From positions 1-64,000 of the forward strand of contig NZ_QUZU01000019.1 of NCBI RefSeq assembly GCF_004682055.1: a DNA stretch of 64,000 bases. Direction: 5' to 3'. Source of the DNA: Pseudomonas kairouanensis. Its GTDB lineage: Bacteria; Pseudomonadota; Gammaproteobacteria; Pseudomonadales; Pseudomonadaceae. Each line of letters opens with the position of its first letter. Position 1 is the first letter of the stretch. The translations under genes were made by a program, and so were the position numbers. This document shows positions 60,829-64,000 of this stretch, one piece after another. The notes below the pieces were generated by a model, which was not told where the DNA came from, searched no databases, and saw only the letters and a list, made by a program, of their open reading frames with translations.

Positions 60829-61659
60829 ATGAAGATCTCGCGGTTTTTCCCGGCGCTGCTGCTGGCGCCGTTGCTGGCGGTGGCCGGTGAGCGCAACGAC
60901 ATCCCGGATTGCTATGCCTATGCCAAGGTCGGCGACTATCGCCCGGCCGACAGCGGGCGAGAGCTCACGGTGATCATCGACCAGACGATCCCCATGCCCG
61001 AAGTGATCCAGAAAGCTACCTGGGCGCAGGTGCAGCGCTTTGTGCAGCCGGGCGACAAGGTGCGGCTGTACAGCTTCTCGGCGTTCGTGCCGGGGCAGTT
61101 CATGCAGCTGCGCTTTGCCGGGCAGCTCAACCAGGGTATTGATGACAAAGTGCGCAACAACGTCGGCATGCAGTCGCTGCGCACCTTCGACACCTGCTTG
61201 ACCGAACAGCGCAGCTTCTTCAACAAAACCCTGGGCAAGGTGTTCGTGACCACGCTGCGCGAAGCCTCGGAGGATATCGCCCGCAGCGAGATCTTCCATT
61301 CGCTGCGCGAGATCGGCAACGACCTGGGCCAGCAACCGGCCCAGGAGCGCGTGGTGCTGTTGGTGTCCGACATGCTGGAAAACAGCGACTTCGGCAGCTT
61401 CTACGCCAACAACCGCATTCGTGACCTGCAACCGGAGGCCGAGCTCAAGCGGGTAGGGGACAAGCATTTATTCGCCGACTTGCAAGGCGCGCGGGTATAC
61501 GTGGCCGGTGCGGCACTGGTGACCAAGGACATCAAGCAGGCCTATCGCTCGGGCAAAACCATTCAAGCCCTGGAAGACTTCTGGAAAGGCTGGTTCGCCG
61601 GCTCTAACGCGCAGTTGGTAGCGTTTGGGGCGCCAAGCCTGAATGTCGACCTGAAATAA
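60829..61659 (+). CDS. periplasmic vWA-like protein
   Basis: A 276-aa protein with a signal peptide to about residue 19. Strands ELTVIIDQTIPMPE and ERVVLLVSDMLENSDFG are placed as the first and fourth strands of a von Willebrand A / Rossmann fold, but the metal site DxSxS is altered to DQTIP. Third gene of the OmpA-lipoprotein operon, starting the base after the previous stop. No named family recognised; the fold is a guess from these strands. Confidence 0.6.
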   Translation: MKISRFFPALLLAPLLAVAGERNDIPDCYAYAKVGDYRPADSGRELTVIIDQTIPMPEVIQKATWAQVQRFVQPGDKVRLYSFSAFVPGQFMQLRFAGQLNQGIDDKVRNNVGMQSLRTFDTCLTEQRSFFNKTLGKVFVTTLREASEDIARSEIFHSLREIGNDLGQQPAQERVVLLVSDMLENSDFGSFYANNRIRDLQPEAELKRVGDKHLFADLQGARVYVAGAALVTKDIKQAYRSGKTIQALEDFWKGWFAGSNAQLVAFGAPSLNVDLK

Positions 61660-61665
61660 CACCTT

Positions 61666-61765
61666 TGTAGGAGCGAGCTTGCTCGCGAAGAACGCACAGG
61701 CGCTGCGGTCATCCAGAATGCCCGCGTAATCGTTGACGATTTTCGCGAGCAAGCTCGCTCCTACA
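61666..61765. repeat. REP inverted pair
   Basis: TGTAGGAGCGAGCTTGCTCG then CGAA (61666-61689) and its reverse complement (61742-61765) frame 52 bp. This is the classic REP doublet of the P. fluorescens group and may also serve as a transcript-end hairpin for the operon before it. Confidence 0.9.
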
Positions 61766-61828
61766 GGGAACGATCACGACTCAATTCCGTCAGTTCCTTA
61801 CAGACCCTTCTGTAAGGAGCTCGGTGTT

Positions 61829-63913
61829 TTGCTCAATCTCAAGACTGCATTACTGCTCGGCGCACTGATGTTGTGTGGCAGCGGCGCGCTACAAGCCGCG
61901 GCCACCGCGCCGGAGCCCGAAGCACCCGCTCAGCCGGAGCTGCTGGTAGAAGGCGGATTGCTCGGTGCTATCAGCTCCAGCATCGACAGCGTGCAAGACA
62001 AACTCGACCTCAACCAGAACCTGATCGACGCCTGGCGCTTGCGTGCCGATCGCGCGGCGGATGAAGTTGGGCGGCTGGTGGACCAGACGTCCGAGCGTTC
62101 GCCCTGGACCGTGGCGGGTAACTTTCTGCTGTTGTCGGGGGTGTGGATCGGCGCCTTTATCGTGTTGACGTTGGTCGGGCGCTTTATCGTGCAGCGCTTG
62201 AACCGACGTGGTTTTGTCGAGCAACGCGAGCGCCTGCAAGGGGTGCTCGGCTATGTGGTGCCCTACACGATCCCCGCGCTGATCTGCCTGCCCTTGACGC
62301 TGTATGTCAGCCACTTTCTGCCCACGTCGATAGGCCGTGCGCTGGCGCTGTGTTTCGCCTACGCCACCAGCAGCGGCATCTTCTCCACCTCGATGCTGTT
62401 GTGCGTGATTGTCATGTTCAACGTTGGGCACAAGCGCCCGGCGGTGCGGATAATTCGTGGTTATTGTCCCAAGCCGCTGTTCCTGATCGGCTTCCTCGCC
62501 GCCCTCAGTGACGCGTTGACCAGCCCGCAGATTGCGCGCCAATTGGGCGGTAATATCACCAGCAGCATCGCAGTGTTCACCGGCCTGTTTGCGGCGGTGA
62601 TCTTTGGCGTGCTGGTGGTGCGCCTGCGCCGGCCGGTGGCTCATTTGATTCGCAATCGGCCGCTGGCCCAGCGTCTTAAACACCCCGCGCTGCAACAGTC
62701 GCTCAGGGTGTTTTCCGGGTTGTGGTACTGGCCGATCCTGCTGATGGTGTTGGTGTCGGCGATCAACCTGATTGGCGCCGGCGACGATAACCAGAAGGCG
62801 TTGCGCTGCGCATTGTTCACCACCATTTTGCTGATCGGCACGGTGTTCCTCAGTACTGTGTTGCAGCACCTGTTCAAGTCCCGCAGCCAAGTGGCGATCC
62901 AGCGCAGCAGTGCTTACAAAGAGCGGTTCCTGAGCCTGCTGCATGCGATTTTGCGTATTGCGATGGCCATCGCGTTTATCGAGATTCTCGGGCGTATATG
63001 GGGCGTTTCGCTGTTTGAATTCGCTGAGCGCAACTCCATTGGCCGGGCGATCAGCGACTCACTCAGCAGCATCGGCTTGATCCTGCTGATGACCTGGCTG
63101 TTCTGGGTAGTGCTCGACACGGCGATCCAGGAAGCGCTCAAACCGCCGGTAAACAAACGCTCCAATCGCCAGCCGAGCACGCGGGTTAAAACTATCCTGC
63201 CGCTGGTGCGCAATGCCGTGAAGATCATCCTGGTGGTGATCTGCGCGATCACCACCATGGCCAACCTGGGTATCAATGTTGCGCCGCTGCTGGCAGGTGC
63301 GGGTGTGGTCGGCCTGGCCATTGGTTTTGGCTCGCAACAACTGGTGCAGGATGTGATTACCGGCCTGTTCATCATTATTGAAGACACCTTGTCCATCGGC
63401 GACTGGGTAGTGCTCGACTCCGGTCATGCCGGTACCGTCGAGGGCCTGACCATCCGCACCCTGCGCCTGCGTGACGGCAAGGGTTTTGTGCATTCGGTGC
63501 CGTTCGGGCAGATCAAGGCGGTGACCAATCAATCGCGGCAATTTGCCTATGCGTTCTTCTCTGTGCAGTTCACCTACGACACCGATGTGGATAAAGCCGT
63601 GGAGTTGATCCGTGAGGCAGGGCAGTCGATTCGCGACGATGTGTTCCTCAAGTACAACCTGCAGGGGCCGCTGGAGGTGTTCGGCGTCGACAAGATGGAC
63701 CTCAATGGCGTGGTGCTCACCGCGCAGTTCCGCACGGTGTCGGGCGGGCAATATGCGGTGAGCCGGGCGTTCAACCAGCGCTTGAAAAAGCTTGTGGATA
63801 ACTGCGCCGAGGTGCAATTTGCGCAGACTTATCCACAGCAGGTGGTGATGCCTCCCCGGGCAGCTTTGGAGCATGACGCTGGTGAGGGTGGCGCGAAGAT
63901 AGTTAATCCGTGA
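61829..63913 (+). CDS. MscS-family mechanosensitive channel (YbiO/MscK-like)
   Basis: A 694-aa protein from the TTG at 61829, which follows TAAGGAGCTCGGTG and yields a good signal peptide (ALMLCGSGALQAAA); the longer reading through the REP is rejected. About ten or eleven membrane segments precede the MscS core: LLAGAGVVGLAIGFGSQQLVQD (pore helix), FIIIEDTLSIGDWVVLDSGHAGTVEGLTIRTLRLRD (outline) and a C-terminal cytoplasmic domain. It should open on hypo-osmotic shock. It stands alone. Confidence 0.9.
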   Translation: MLNLKTALLLGALMLCGSGALQAAATAPEPEAPAQPELLVEGGLLGAISSSIDSVQDKLDLNQNLIDAWRLRADRAADEVGRLVDQTSERSPWTVAGNFLLLSGVWIGAFIVLTLVGRFIVQRLNRRGFVEQRERLQGVLGYVVPYTIPALICLPLTLYVSHFLPTSIGRALALCFAYATSSGIFSTSMLLCVIVMFNVGHKRPAVRIIRGYCPKPLFLIGFLAALSDALTSPQIARQLGGNITSSIAVFTGLFAAVIFGVLVVRLRRPVAHLIRNRPLAQRLKHPALQQSLRVFSGLWYWPILLMVLVSAINLIGAGDDNQKALRCALFTTILLIGTVFLSTVLQHLFKSRSQVAIQRSSAYKERFLSLLHAILRIAMAIAFIEILGRIWGVSLFEFAERNSIGRAISDSLSSIGLILLMTWLFWVVLDTAIQEALKPPVNKRSNRQPSTRVKTILPLVRNAVKIILVVICAITTMANLGINVAPLLAGAGVVGLAIGFGSQQLVQDVITGLFIIIEDTLSIGDWVVLDSGHAGTVEGLTIRTLRLRDGKGFVHSVPFGQIKAVTNQSRQFAYAFFSVQFTYDTDVDKAVELIREAGQSIRDDVFLKYNLQGPLEVFGVDKMDLNGVVLTAQFRTVSGGQYAVSRAFNQRLKKLVDNCAEVQFAQTYPQQVVMPPRAALEHDAGEGGAKIVNP

Positions 63914-64000
63914 CGGTTGCGCTACAAACCCGCAAAATGCAACGATTCTGACAAATACCTAAATAGCCATCGTTCCACACTGACCGGGCCTGCTCAATCT

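Noticed and set aside
59248..61467. 739-codon minus-strand ORF
   Set aside because: It lies opposite two well-supported genes and has the His/Arg/Gly-rich composition of an antisense frame.
61666..61765. Inverted pair as an IS or MITE end
   Set aside because: Sequence and placement fit the well-known REP doublets of this group.

Overview
The window reads as chromosome of a fluorescent Pseudomonas (P. fluorescens group). This rests on the SSB, Tam, OprD, DUF2790 and PtrA-type proteins, on DUF3182, and on REP palindromes of the 'TGTAGGAGCGAGCTTGCTCGCGAA' kind. A large accessory island of about 45 kb (about 3834-49310) interrupts it. No database search was possible, so family names come from motifs and gene order.

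Layout. (1) 1-3833, chromosome: a gtrA / GT2 / GT39 (ArnT-like) glycosylation operon and a LysE-type exporter. (2) 3834-7145, left island border: a Tn21-type Tn3-family transposase with its right inverted repeat but no tnpR, res site or left repeat, then three 13-bp direct repeats that look like the end of another element. (3) 7146-11628, arsenic cargo: a DUF6957-like protein, an ArsN1-like acetyltransferase, arsR, arsB, arsC, arsH. (4) 11751-17888, defence cargo: an AbrB + Xre/MbcA/ParS fusion antitoxin without a toxin, a DnaQ-like exonuclease, and a complete type II CBASS operon (cap5 HNH-SAVED effector, CD-NTase, cap2 E1-E2 ligase, cap3 JAMM protease). (5) 18196-41634, copper/silver and Ni/Co cargo: cusCBA, copCD, copRS, PtrA-type proteins, cupredoxin, CopA P-type ATPase, CopZ, an orphan flgB, the CopA multicopper oxidase, copB, a DUF411 protein, DUF1289, dmeF/dmeR, an OprD porin and a DUF2790 protein. 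A repeated CTGACA-N5-GTAAT box probably binds CopR and ties many of these into one regulon. (6) 41793-42766: truncated aminotransferase and LysR fragments. (7) 42811-49310, Tn7-like transposition module: tniQ/tnsD, tnsC, tnsB and tnsA on the minus strand, plus a right end with three TnsB-site-like repeats ending in TGT/ACA.

That right end lies 14 bp upstream of the ssb start codon, directly against its Shine-Dalgarno sequence. In Tn7 the right end faces the gene read by TnsD, so the simplest reading is a Tn7-like element whose TniQ/TnsD recognises the conserved 5' coding end of ssb. Chromosome resumes with ssb, tam, an isochorismatase-like hydrolase, a GlxA-type regulator, a DUF3182 gene and overlapping hydrolase, a ybhN/clsB/ybhP-like operon, a three-gene envelope operon (OmpA lipoprotein, membrane protein, vWA-like periplasmic protein) and an MscS-type channel.

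How the parts work together: the island combines metal and metalloid detoxification (As, Cu/Ag, Ni/Co) with anti-phage immunity, moved by a Tn7-like machine to a probable fixed site at ssb. I could not find the left end of the Tn7-like element. It may have been lost when the Tn3-family element entered.
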